This document shows positions 43,201 through 54,216 of a stretch of 64,000 nucleotides of DNA, piece after piece (positions within the stretch are counted from its first letter, which is position 1; each line of letters begins with the position of its first letter). Location: NCBI RefSeq assembly GCF_010015445.1, contig NC_053133.1, positions 19,259,922 through 19,323,921 of the forward strand, read 5' to 3'. The translations under genes were made by a program, and so were the position numbers. Under the pieces are notes generated by a model, which saw only the letters and a program-made list of their open reading frames with translations, was not told where the DNA came from and made no database searches. This stretch comes from Perca fluviatilis. Taxonomy: Eukaryota > Chordata > Actinopteri > Perciformes > Percidae.

Positions 43201-43942
43201 AGGTTTATTTTACCCCTTATTCATTATTGCCAATGTATGTTTTTCATAATGAAGAATTGCCATTGATTTATTTAAATATCTAAGAAATGTTTTGGTCCTT
43301 TTAATTCATTTAAACAAAAGCATTTCCACACAAAGCCACAAGGTGGATTTGTTAATATTTTCCTATTATCTTATTATTGGCAGAGTTTAGAAAACCCTCT
43401 GCGTATGATGCTGTCATATTTTGTTTCGTGAACCGATTTTTTATTTTTTTTTAAATTGTCATGGCATGCAAAAGTCTCGGGCACAGTTGCGGTCATGGGT
43501 ATTAAAGATGCAGCAGTAGTAGTGAGAAGTGGATAGGTGCACACAAAACTGAGACCTTAAGTTAATGCCAAAAATAAAAAACTACCACATACTGAGAATC
43601 AAATGATAACTTATAACCATGATACTTTAATGAAACATTCCCACCTACTCAAATCAAGTCATTTTTTTCAGATAGTTATGTATTTGTTTGCTTGTTTCTT
43701 CTCTCAGTAACTCAAATATAGCCAACTTTCTTCCCTCTCTAATAACACCTCCAATATTAAATAATTGTTATTGTCATTAAATAAAAACAATGAAAACATG
43801 TTTATTATACTATACTGTACCTACCATATACTGTAATGCATAGCATTTTCTTACCAAAAAATTATGACAAGCTTAACCAGACAAATTCCTTGCCAATTTC
43901 CCTTAACTTTTGTAGCCAATAATATACCGCATTTACATTTCG

Positions 43943-44542
43943 TAGGGCTGCAACTGACTACCCATTATCAATTTATCTGTTATTTACTGTTTTTTGTTTT
44001 TTAATTAACTGATTAATTGTTTAGTCCAGGGGTCTTCAACGTTTTTTTGGCCAAGGACCCCTTATGGTGCACACAATATACAATACTAAGCTATTAAAAT
44101 AATAGTTGAAATATTAATATATTGTATTCATATCATGTTTTAATGCTACTTAAGCTTAACTGTATCTGTGAGTGGCTACCTTACCTATAAGCCAGTAAGC
44201 CTATCGTCAATGTTTTGTAAAGGAGTTATTTAAAAAAAATATGTATATTATTTTTTTCACAAATAGACCGGTTTATCTTTGCTAATAACATGTTGGATTC
44301 ATGTTAATGTATATTTTCAGAAATATATATTTTTTTAATCAAGTGACGTCTTTATAATGCTAGTGTTGTCTGACCAACAGTCCAAAAATATATTAAATTT
44401 AAAAGTCATTAAAAACATAGAAAAGCAGCAAATCATCAAATTTGACAAGCTGGAAACAGTGCATCTTGGTTTGCTTTGAATAATCGAATTGTTGTCAATT
44501 AACTTTCCGACTACACGGCCAATCCACTAATTGTTTCAGTAT
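43943..44542. repeat. hAT-like MITE, itself interrupted
   Basis: It starts TAGGGCTGCAACTGACTACC and later contains AAAAACATAGAAAAGCAGCAAAT, shared with the element at 13924-14180. An inner AGGGGTCTTCAACGTTTTTT segment at about 44027-44063 looks like the end of a different hAT element, suggesting nesting. Confidence 0.45.
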
Positions 44543-44574
44543 TATATTTTTGTTAATATGTCAAAATAAGCCAG

Positions 44575-44985
44575 GGTTACGGAGTTGCAAGTTTCCGAGG
44601 AGCACCCGAACGCAGCAAACGCACACCCGGCGTAAATGAGTATGACGTCATGCGCTCGGACCGAGCCGTGACCTGCTGCTCCGGCTATGCTAGAGGTCCG
44701 TACCAACATATGTTCCGCATAAAATCCAGTAAATACCAGTTATTTGTGAAATGTAACGCATTAAACGATACTGGTTTAGTGATTATAGAAGGTAACCAGC
44801 GCAGCAGCAGTGATTCTCATGAGCGGCGATCGGTATTTAGTAGCGCATGTTTATATTTTAAGTTTACCTCAGCTAGCTGGCTAGCTAACTTAAGCTTGTT
44901 TTCCAGCTAACCAAAAGTGAAACTGGAATATGAGCTACATGGTTGCAAGCTTTCGGAGTTTGTCTCTAAATTAACTCAATCGAGG
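44575..44985 (+). promoter_or_regulatory. otulin: Candidate otulin promoter and non-coding first exon
   Basis: A consensus CRE palindrome TGACGTCA lies at 44643-44650 in a locally GC-rich stretch. Downstream, CGAGGTATGT at about 44982 could be a donor joining to an acceptor such as TTGTGCTTTTAG near 45528, ahead of the coding ATG at 45713. This is inferred from motif arrangement only. Confidence 0.35.
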
Positions 44986-45712
44986 TATGTTTTTTTTTTT
45001 TTTGTCATTATATCATATGGGAGTGACAGCTGAATGTGCAGTGTGAAATGTGCTGTCATTGTCGTTGCTTCCTTAACGTTATATTGTATTGACATGGTGT
45101 AACGTTTTTTGTGTAATTTGTGGAACGTTAGCTAGCTATGCTTTAAGCTATTTTGTTTTACACTAAAATGCTTAACGGTAGCAGGTGTTACACCTAATTA
45201 TGTGACCCGAATTACAATTTCAGTTATAATGCCACTGCAAACGTGTTTTAGATACTGTATTTTAGTAGGTTGCCAGAAATTGTGACCTCTTAGTATTTAG
45301 ATAGGGTCAGCAATGTTGGTAGATGTTAATCAAATAAATGTGACAACATAATATTTAGATACAGAGAGAGTATCCACTCTATCACAATTGTTGGTGACAT
45401 CTATCTTTGTGTTTTGCGTTGGCAACATAGCTAAAATTCAAGTTGTGATTCATTGTATCATGTTATATTACACGGGGAGGATTGTTTTCACTCATCCATT
45501 CAGTGATGTTGCACATTGTGCTTTTAGGTATCAACTCTGTAACAAACAAGACATAAACATGGTTGCTTCCTGGCTTTAGCAGCAGCTTGACCCTCATCAT
45601 CATGGACTCCTGAAATCCTTAGGCTTCAGCGACTCATCTGGTCGCTGGTTTGGGACGAGGTCACCTTTCAGCCTAGAACCTGTCTGACCTCCCAAGAAGA
45701 GGGAGCGAGCAG

Positions 45713-45861
45713 ATGGGGAACTGTTGCTGTCGCCCTGAGAGTCCCTGTGGCAGTGCGGAGGAAAGAAGTGGTTTGCTGAAAGATGACCCGAAGGCCACGG
45801 TGCCTACAGGTGAAACACTTGTGGTGGGCAACTGTGGTCCTGAAAAAGATGATGACATCAG
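45713..45861 (+). CDS. otulin: otulin exon 1: MGNCCC N-terminus
   Basis: It encodes [20 protein letters not shown] and about 30 further residues, ending in phase 2 at donor GTGAGA. Gly2 followed by three Cys is the classic arrangement for N-myristoylation plus palmitoylation. The ATG sits in GAGCAGATGG, a good Kozak context with G at +4. Confidence 0.75.
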
Positions 45862-48800
45862 GTGAGATAACCATTGCAGTAATAGTTCCCTTTTTTGGTG
45901 TTTGGTGACCCCTTCAGCCTCATTTATTTATTTATTTTACCTCCGCACTCTGTATGCCACTACATGATTTGGTGAGATTATTTTTACTTATGCAAACTTC
46001 ACGGGGAAAATTTTAAAAGCTATTTTATACCTTATACCTATATTCTGTAGTGGGAGATGTAGAGTAAACATTTAATGTAATGTATGTCTTTTCACCGATG
46101 TCCGTTTCCTTCCGCTTTCTTTGTGTTGGAATTTTAAACTCCGGTCGATTTATGAGGACTATGGTTAACTGCTCCTCAGATCTCTGCGGTGTAAATTGAG
46201 ACAGCTAGCTAGACTGTCTGTCCAATCTGAGTTTTCTCCCTGCACCACTTAAACAACTTTTGAACGTACACGTGTTCCACAAAAACAAGTTCCTTCCCGA
46301 GGCTATTTTGCAGCCACACTGTGCGGAGCTTAGCACCGCCCATGATGATTGTGATTGGTTTAAAGAAATGCCAATAAACTAGAGCAAGTTTTTTCTCCCA
46401 ACCCAGAATGCTATGTGGACTAGCCAGACCCTCCTCCACAGCACTGTGGAGGTAGGTCTGGCAAAGTGAGACTAATAGCAAATGTTAGAACTGACTCAAT
46501 AAAGGAAGTATAGAGCACTTTCTACAGAGACTTGTTAACACTGAAACTAACTTCTTAAGAAAGCTTTGTGTGCTGTCTGTATTTAAATGTTGGTTTTGAC
46601 TCAGACCAACTTTTTATCTTTTTGGACAGGAAGTAGACAAAGTGAGATCATAGATTTTCCTGTAAACCTATGCCCTAGCATTTAGGTTTTCCCCCTAAGG
46701 TTTGTGTAGGGTGTGTTATGTGACCAAATCACAATGGAGTGCTACTGAGGTCTCAAATAGGGCTAGGGGACTTCCAGGTCTTAAAGGGCTTCTTTGTCAT
46801 TTCACATACTAGTGGTTAGCGCAGAGGTATTACATAAAGATGAGTGATTACAGATTTCCTACATTGCAGAAAGAATCTTGCTGCAAAATGTTATCTGGGA
46901 TCACATATCTACTCTGGGTTGTTCCTGTTCACGAAAAGGCTATTATAGTCAAGATATCAAAGCTGCAACAAGTGTGGGTTTGAAGGATTTTTGTTGTATG
47001 GTATGACATTGCTTGTCCTGTCTGTGTTATGTCACTCAGGAAAGTGCCTGAAGAGGCCAATATAAAGGTGGAGGAGGCTGTGCAGGTGAAGCAGAGTCCT
47101 GAGGTTGCAGAGATGGAGCCTAATAACGTTCAAGAGAATGGACCCTTGCAAAAGGTCGTCTTACAAACGGCAACGCCTTCTTCCAGCAAAAAATCTGAAC
47201 TCAAAGAAAACTTCACCAGAGCACAAGATAAAGATGTGAAGGACCGTCCTAGTGGACAAGCTGAACCCCTGCAATGCACTTGGAAAGAACACACCACAGC
47301 TGTTAATGAGGCTTTTACAGTTCTGGCATCAGAAGAAGAAAAGCCAGCCTCAGTGCAGGACAAAATCCCTGACAGCAGCTCTCTGACAGCAGAGGCAGTT
47401 TGCCCTGAAAACCATACTGAGACAAACGCAACAAGAGAGCACAATACATTGGACACTACTCGTGATAATGATGAAGAAGTGGGCTCAAAAGTCACTATTG
47501 AAAACGCTGTAGCCGAGCCATCAGGGGAGTCTTCTCAAAACAATGAAGCGTTATCTGTGTCAAACCCTGCAGCAGCTTGTCGGGTGTCGTCCATCTCTGG
47601 GGTCAGTCAGGAAAACGAAGAAGAGTCTCCGAGCTGGTGAGTCACGTGGCAAGTCAAACTGTAAAGTTTCTGTTGCTGTTTTGGATGTAGAAAAATACAA
47701 CGTACCATGAGGTTGGATTGGAATTAATTTTACTCATATATCATCCAGTTTGCATTTCCATATTTTTGAAAGTGTTTTTAATGGTCTAAATAAAAAAATA
47801 TACTGTAAAGCAAATGCTAAATCTGACAACTATAGACCAGTGCAGGGTTTTTCCTGCATAGAGGAATTTTTGGCACCCCCGCATAGGAAAATCACCAGCA
47901 CCAAAATGACAAGAATTGAGAATAAACATAGCAATTCAATTCCTCTCTAAATGTGTTTAAGAGCAATTTACCAAACAAGCAGAACCTAAACTTGAATATG
48001 AGAGCTAATCTCAGTTTTATCCCCAGAGTAGATTCCCGGTGATTTATTTAAATATTATTTTTTTCACCAGTTTTGTGAATTGGGGTTTTATTTACTCAAG
48101 CAAAATATACTTTTTTGTTTATGAAATTGTCAGAAAAAACAGGAAAATGCATAGATTTCTGTCAAATAAGGTAACACAGACTCATTACTCATTCACTGTA
48201 AGCGGACCGATCATGCTTACAGCCGTGCTTGTCACCACCATGGTTGTATTAGACCATTGAGGGCAGTGTTGCAAAATCCATGAGCAATGTGATGAAGTAC
48301 CTGTATTTGTCAAGTATTAAATACACTGGGCAAAACAATTGTAATATGTGTAATTATATTACAAGAATATGCCGTGATAAAACATTCTATTCATATCACA
48401 GGAGTCCCTGCTACATTGTAATCGATATCTTTTTCATAATATCTTTTTTTTGTCGTTCTTTGTTTAGTGCTGTGACAGAGGATTCAGTGAAAGGGAGTTC
48501 TTCAGTGTGCAAGGAGGCCGGTCCTGAAGTCATACAAATCCATGGTGTCTGTGAGTCTTCTCCTGAATCGGAGCCCATGGGACTCGACCACTGTGGTGAG
48601 GAACGAGACTCCGCCGACTGTGTCAGGGAGCCAGAGCCCACAGCCCCGGCAGACGCCAGCCAGAGGTCAGTAGGTTCAGAGTTTGTGATATCAAAACAAG
48701 ATGCTTGTTTACATAAACTGTGTACTAGTTTTTTTTTTTTTTTTTTTTTCAGAGCCTCCCTATGACCAGTAGGGGGCATATACACACCACAGCTGGTTGA

Positions 48801-51800
48801 TTTAGTGAAATGATTGTCTGTTGCACATCCCTTTTCTTCTGTTCTTTCTCATTCCTTCTTAAATTCTTTTTTTTTTCCCCACAATATATGTATAACTGAA
48901 TGTGTTTCATGATATTTAATGTAATTTAGGTGACACATTTAATACTTCTATAATATGAGTTTGACATCAATAGTAAATGTTCGATTCATACATATAAAGC
49001 AGGGAAAGTACCAAATGTGTATATGTATCTCTCTCCAGCTCAAAGTCTGATCAGGATGCACAGCCAGATCTTGGTTGTACAGCTATGACCTCAAAGGAGG
49101 TCACTTCCTTGGAGAGCTTCAAACAGGATATTGGAGAGGAAATGATGCCTAAAGGACAGGAGAAAGATAGAGATGTTCCCAAAGCGAAGGAGGACGATGA
49201 GATTAAGAAGGAGGTGGAGAAGGCTCCCACAGAGGCCGAGACTCAGGCTGGGAAGGATTCTGAGATTCAGGAGGTAACTGATGTAACCGATGTAAAGGCT
49301 GATGAGATACCTGTCGCAGAGAAGGAAGACTCTGCTGAAGATGGCCTGGCGAACAGGTTTGTAATGATCTTTTTTTTTTTTCTTCTTTTTTTGTAGATTT
49401 ATAGAGTGAACATCACATTATGTGTTAGGCGTTTTATCCATTGAAAGATTAAGTCAGAGTGGAATAATGATTTTTGGAATTGTGAACCAGGATGTTATGC
49501 CCTGCAGTGCCCTGCTACACTCTGCTACACCCTGTAACGCCCTGCAGTGCCCTGCTACACCATGAACTACTACAACTACTATTTCTAGTCATAGTTCCAT
49601 TACAGAGTTTTTCCTCACCGCTGTCGCACTAAATGCTTGCTCTTGGGGGAATTACTGGAATTGTTGGGTCTTTGTAAATTATAGAGTGTGATCTAGACCT
49701 ACTCTTATCTGTACAGTGTCTTGAGATAACTCTTATGATTTGATACTATAAATAAAATTGAATTGAATTGAAGTGGGACACAGGAAGGGAGTGTTCAAAA
49801 CGGTGTGGCAATGTAGACTCTCAGTACCACGTGTTCGATCTTCAACTTTGAAAGATCTTACACATAGACAGAGAGATATCGTTAAAAAAAGTGAACGTGC
49901 TATTGGTTTTAATTTCTGTGTGTGCAGAATGGTATGGCACAAAGTCATTTGTACAAAAACATGATGTAGACTTTTTTGGTGTTTATTGTCATGGTTTGGA
50001 GAAAACAATGAAAAGGATTAGGGAATAGCAATAGAATATTTTTTGGTTGTGAGTTTAAAGGATAAGGTTGTTTTTCTGTGTATATATATTTTTATTGTCA
50101 ACACATTCCATAAAAAGACTAAAACCATCAATTTGCATCAAATTGTCTAGCCACACTTTTCCACCTTGTGGCACTCCGCTGGAGACATAACTCTTCAAAT
50201 GTGGGCTACAAAAAATATGTTAGCACTATGTTTTTTAGAAAACGTTACTCAAAAAGGAGTCAATGGTGCATTCATTGAGGACTATTTTCAGCTGTGGTGT
50301 TTGTGGGATTAACTCAAAATAAACAACAGTGCCCATGTTCATTGAAATGAAGGAACATGTCATCCAGTGCAACAGTGTGGATTATTGATGGGTTTGTAAT
50401 AGTTTTGGGACCACAATGGAGCTCTACAGCACAGAGGATGAAGATATATCAGGCTTTGTCTACACAAAAATGTTGTTGGTTTTGGTCTTTTGACTTGTTG
50501 ACAATAAGAAAAAGCCAGCCTTATGCATTAGGTATTATACTTATAGAGTAAGTGTCTTGTTCCTTTTGTAGTGAAGAAGACCTGTACAGAGGAGCTGAGG
50601 AGCTGTCAGCGTCACCAGAAACTACGCGTCAGTACACACAATCACACATCTATGTACTGAAATTGCATCAGAGATTTCAAACAAATTTTGTTTTGTAACA
50701 TATAAACAATGGCCATTTTGTTTTGTCCATAATTTCCTCTTACTTTCCTCGGTCTTTCTCAGTTTTAAAGGTGGAGGACAGATGCAGTTTGGCCCCGGCG
50801 GTGGATATTTTGTTTTACAGTGAGAGAGAGTGGAAAGGAAATACTGCCAAAAGTGTTCTCATTAGAAAGGTCTGTCTGTAATGTTTCACATTAAAGTCAG
50901 TTGTTGTTGTTGTTGTTGTTGTTGTTTGTTGTTGTTGTTGTTTTTCATGCGAATGGCTAAAAGACTTCCTGTTGTGTTCCGGTCTGACGCTGCAGGGTTA
51001 TAAGGAGATGTCCCAGAGGTTTGGCAGCGTGAGGAGAGTCAGGGGGGACAACTACTGTGCCCTCAGAGCCACGCTGTTCCAGGTGCTCTCCCACAGCACC
51101 CAGCTGCCTGCATGGCTGCAGGAGGACAATAATATGGTAACGAGATGGTATCAGTTGACTGTTGGCTAAGCCCCATGCCCCTTAGTTAATGTTGCTATGC
51201 ATGTCAAGCTTTCCGTTTCTGGACACCCATAGTAGTTAGGCAGCTTAATTCAATAGAGCTAACGTCAGCTAGCTAGCCCTACGATTTAAATACGTGGCCT
51301 CTTGTTGACTTTGTTTCTAGTTATGCTAGGTGACTTTACAGTGAGAGTCATGATGACTAAACACATTGACAATATATTTTGTTAAAAGACCGACTTAAGC
51401 TACATGTCCCAGGCAAAACTAATTAAACAGTGTAGTAGGTAGTAAGGTAGTTAGCCGCGGTAAGAATTCAGCTTCCCTTGGAGCTTATTTACACAATGTT
51501 TAATTAATTCCTTACACGTTTGCTGTTGTGTTTTTGGTTTTGGAAAGACTTCAAAAAGGACATCATCCTCCAAACTCTTTAAACGACTCTTGAACATTAG
51601 CTCGACAGCCCTGTCATGCCTAGCTACGTTTTCGCTGTTAAGGGCCGGGGGTTTGCAAACTGGTAATTACACATGACCATTACAGCACAAAAAATACAGA
51701 AAAGCTACAAAACAAAAATTCAAAAGTCTGATAACATTTTTGAATGTTTATGTTTTAATACTGCCAGTGCTTCAGCTCATTTGAACACAGCTGAAATCTC

Positions 51801-54139
51801 ATCTTAGCATTTTAATTACAGCTTCTGAAGCAACTTGAGGCCCAGGAAGGTCTGATAAGTCAGTGGACATTTCGTGGAGAATGCCTGCAGGGAGATGGGA
51901 CAGGAGATGCCACCGTGCAGCTGAAAGGCTACATGGAGCTTCTCCGAAATACGGTACTGGCTGTAAATCTGTTCAGACAGTGAGAAAGTATTTCAAAGAC
52001 AGAGAAAGTAAACCACAGCACTATTTGTATGCCATCCGATCCGTGGACACTGAGGGTATTGATATTCATCCACAGAGCTTTTAGATGTAATTGGTACCAT
52101 ATGTAAAGGGAGGTAGTCTTCTAAATGCTGCACTGCTCTGTCGTGTCATTTAACACACAGCCTAGTAATGCTCTAAAGGATTTGGAGGGATAAATGATCC
52201 CTGACCGGTCTCAAATAAAAAACCACAGTGCCTCTTTACTATAACTGTATAGGGCCCCCAGCAGGATTTAGAGTGGGTCACTGCCACTGGTAGCTTGTGA
52301 GGAATTCTGGTGTTTACTGCACACTTTTTTTTTTTATAAAGTCAGACCTCTTTTGCTTCATGAGAGGTAGCTGTGTGCTGGTTTGGTGTCCGACATTATG
52401 GATTCTATACAATTGCACATAGAATTTACTATGTGTTGTGTTACTCTGGTTTGGGCTGGTTCCACAAATATTATTTTATATGCACTAACAATGGTTTCAG
52501 AAAGTATTCAGACCCCTTCACTTTTTTGAACACTCTGTGTTGTAGATCTAATTTTAAATGGATTCCTTTGCCCTGACATGCAGTGTGAATCCTGGGACTG
52601 TATATACACAGGTGTGTGCCTTTTTAAATTATCTCCAATCTATTAAATTTACCACATGTGAACTCCAATCAATTTCTAGACACATCTCAAGAATAATTAA
52701 AGCAAACAGGATGCACTTTTTTTTCTTAACTATTTTTAAAACGTGCAGAAAAAAAAAAAATGTTTTCACTTTGTCATTTTAGGTTTTTGGGTGTAGATTA
52801 ATGGGCAAAAATGATAATTGTTTTCCATTTAAAATCACATTTACAACACAATAAAGTGTGCAAAAAATGAAGGGATCTGAATACTTCCTGAAGCCACCGT
52901 ATAGCCAGGGAATGGGGAAAATAGAAATCCAATAGCCCTTCAGTAAGGACTGTCTGAAAATAACAGTTTAAAGTGAAAGCAAACAGTAAAACTGCAGCAA
53001 ATCCTTCCTGTTTGTATATGTTAGCAATTTATACTTGATAAATGGCTTCAATGACTACGTGCTCATCAAAATAGTTATTGATTAATTTCATTGATTTGTT
53101 TCCAGTGGCAGGCAGCAGTGGACTGCTCCTCCGCTGTGGAGCGGCAGCAGCTTTGCGAGCGAGTGTTTCAGGGAGGAGAAGAGGAGCTGGGGCTGCTGGA
53201 GGCGCTCAAACTGCTGATGCTGGGCAGAGCGGTGGAGCTGCACAGCTGCATGCAGGGCGGCGGAGACATCCCACTCTTCTGCTGGCTGCTGTTTGCTCGG
53301 GACTCATCTGACTGCCCGCGCTCCTTCCTCTCCAACCACCTCAGCCACGTGGGCCTCAGCGCCGGGCTGGAGCAGGTAGGAGAAACCCTGGGCTGCTTTT
53401 TATTTGTTGACCAGCCAACCACAGACTCCCTTAAACAGGCATTTAAAGACATGTTGTACTGGCTACATAGAGTACTTTTCCAGCAGGTAGGGAGCATTTA
53501 CGTGAACCCTTTCATGGTAAACAACACTTGCTAGAAAATAGCTGCTGGGATTTTCCTTCCCTTTTGAATCCAGCAATAAACTTCTGCTGAATAAACTGTT
53601 GTCACGCTTGGTAACTTACGAAACAACAACTATTGTTGGCTGTCATGAGATTGGAGCGCGTAACCTCCTCATAATCTGAGAACAGAACAGTAAAACATGC
53701 CTGCGCTTGTGCTGTTGAGCTGTAATTTCTCTACTTCATCAGCCCCGGGGGTGGGGAGGCTTCAGGAAGGACAGGCTGTTGAGTGAATTAATTGTTATTT
53801 TCACTCTTTTGATTAACGCTTTCACAGGCCCTCTTTTCATAAAGAAACCCCACCCATACATTGCATGTGCTTGAACAGCTGATTTAAACATTGTGCTTTG
53901 TAACCGTGCAATTATCTCCCTGCTTTGTGCTGTTTGTACAGGTGGAGATGTTCCTGCTGGGCTACGCCTTGCAGTGCACCATTCAAGTTTACAGACTGTA
54001 CAAGGCTGACACAGAGGAGTTTATCACCTACTTCCCAGACGACCATAAGGACGACTGGCCGTCCGTGTGCCTCGTCACAGAGGATGACCGCCACTACAAT
54101 GTGCCAGTTGTAGAAGCTGCAAAAGAACTACACTGCTGA
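45713..54139 (+). CDS. otulin: OTULIN-type linear-ubiquitin deubiquitinase with long acidic N-terminal extension
   Basis: Ten exons join in frame with matched phases: 45713-45861, 47040-47636, 48468-48665, 49039-49356, 50572-50627, 50763-50869, 50996-51136, 51822-51953, 53106-53375 and 53942-54139. They encode 721 residues; human OTULIN has about 352. The C-terminal part (from about residue 440) matches the OTULIN OTU domain: [22 protein letters not shown] with catalytic Cys496, and [10 protein letters not shown] with His707 and Asn709. A DLYRGA motif (about residues 424-429) matches the PUB-interacting motif by which OTULIN binds HOIP. OTULIN cleaves Met1-linked ubiquitin and restrains NF-kB signalling and inflammation. 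The catalytic Cys separates it from the inactive relative OTULINL, which has Asp there. Fish carry more than one OTULIN gene, so the precise paralogue is unsettled. Confidence 0.9.
46095..46475. repeat. Dispersed repeat, class unknown
   Basis: The segment from CCGATGTCCGTTTCCTTCCG to GGTAGGTCTGGCAAAGTGAG, with CTCCTCAGATCTCTGCGGTG and GCACCGCCCATGATGATTGT inside, is recalled as a frequent percomorph interspersed repeat. No terminal repeats are convincing in this copy. Confidence 0.4.
47040..47636 (+). CDS. otulin: otulin exon 2: acidic low-complexity region
   Basis: 597 bp of open frame in the phase required by exons 1 and 3. It is rich in Glu, Ser, Lys and Val and lacks any recognised fold. 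It starts [19 protein letters not shown] and ends EENEEESP-like. It is likely disordered, and the reading frame is supported by length and splice phase, not by homology. Confidence 0.75.
48468..48665 (+). CDS. otulin: otulin exon 3: acidic region
   Basis: 198 bp, phase 2 in and 2 out, acceptor TTCTTTGTTTAG, donor GTCAGT. It encodes [20 protein letters not shown] and a further acidic Pro/Ser stretch. No known domain. Supported by the continuous frame to both neighbours. Confidence 0.7.
49039..49356 (+). CDS. otulin: otulin exon 4: Lys/Glu-rich region
   Basis: 318 bp, phase 2 in and 2 out, acceptor CTCTCTCCAG, donor GTTTGT (a weaker site). Charged repeats such as [16 protein letters not shown] suggest a helical or disordered segment. 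No family recognised. Confidence 0.7.
49490..49771 (+). repeat. LINE/SINE-type 3' tail in otulin intron 4
   Basis: The segment has tandem GCCCTGCAGTGCCCTGCTAC units (about 49497-49562), then CAGTGTCTTGAGATAACTC, and ends ATAAATAAAATTGAATTGAA. That ending is the hallmark 3' end of abundant teleost retroposons. Confidence 0.5.
50055..50525. repeat. MITE with inverted ends in otulin intron 4
   Basis: The left part (TTAAAGGATAAGG, then TTTTTATTGTCAACA and AAAAGACTAAAACC) is mirrored on the right (GGTTTTGGTCTTTTGAC, TGTTGACAATAAGAAAAAG and CCTTA). TTAA is at the left border; the right border is mutated. No coding capacity. Confidence 0.55.
50572..50627 (+). CDS. otulin: otulin exon 5: HOIP-binding (PIM) motif
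   Basis: A 56-bp exon encoding [25 protein letters not shown] aligns with human OTULIN DMYRAA around Tyr56, the PUB-interacting motif. Tyr426 (codon 50585-50587) corresponds to the tyrosine whose phosphorylation blocks HOIP binding in human. Confidence 0.85.
50763..50869 (+). CDS. otulin: otulin exon 6: start of the OTU domain
   Basis: 107 bp encoding [19 protein letters not shown] and [16 protein letters not shown]. The human counterpart contains LSVAPEMDIMDY and KEWRGNTQKA. Phase 1 in, phase 0 out. Confidence 0.88.
50887..50941. repeat. (GTT)n repeat
   Basis: About 15 GTT/TTG units in the 126-bp intron between otulin exons 6 and 7, occupying nearly half of it. Confidence 0.9.
50996..51136 (+). 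CDS. otulin: otulin exon 7: catalytic cysteine
   Basis: 47 codons in phase 0. [20 protein letters not shown] is followed directly by the nucleophile Cys (TGT at 51056-51058), then ALRATLFQ. This is the most conserved OTULIN segment, near-identical to human in the [16 protein letters not shown] core. Confidence 0.97.
51822..51953 (+). CDS. otulin: otulin exon 8
   Basis: 44 codons in phase 0, acceptor TTTAATTACAG, donor GTACTG. It encodes [20 protein letters not shown] through GYMELLRNT, aligning with the human segment from ISKYNWIKQWKLG to LTLLRKKW. Confidence 0.88.
52486..52901. mobile_element. Internally deleted Tc1-like element in otulin intron 8
   Basis: Inverted ends match: left ATGGTTTCAGAAAGTATTCA, right GAATACTTCCTGAAGCCACC. 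TA dinucleotides lie at both borders. The interior keeps non-coding scraps (ACAGGTGTGTGCCTTTTTAA) but no transposase frame. It is a non-autonomous Tc1/mariner relic. Confidence 0.75.
53106..53375 (+). CDS. otulin: otulin exon 9: OTU domain body
   Basis: 90 codons in phase 0. It encodes [16 protein letters not shown], then [13 protein letters not shown] and [16 protein letters not shown]. The human counterparts are LYEAVKFLMLNRAIEL, VLLFARDTSNDP and LRNHLNQVGHTGGLEQ. GC-rich codon use compared with surrounding introns. Confidence 0.93.
53942..54139 (+). CDS. otulin: otulin exon 10: catalytic His and Asn, C-terminus
   Basis: It encodes [20 protein letters not shown], then [10 protein letters not shown] with His (54092-54094) and Asn (54098-54100) of the catalytic triad. 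The tail is VEAAKELHC and the stop TGA. Human OTULIN ends in ETSL, a PDZ ligand bound by SNX27; that motif is absent here. Confidence 0.95.
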   Translation: MEMFLLGYALQCTIQVYRLYKADTEEFITYFPDDHKDDWPSVCLVTEDDRHYNVPVVEAAKELHC

Positions 54140-54216
54140 TTGCCACTGCAGAGAAGTCTCCTGCCATACAAACAAAACACTCCTCAGGTCGATCAAGGTG
54201 AATAGATTTACGGCAG

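Noticed and set aside
45668..45874. Minus-strand open frames over otulin exon 1
   Set aside because: Shadows of the MGNCCC exon; the plus strand has a good ATG context and a phase-matched donor.
48411..48785. 124-codon minus-strand open frame
   Set aside because: Antisense of otulin exon 3 plus a poly-T run; the plus-strand exon fits splice phases on both sides.
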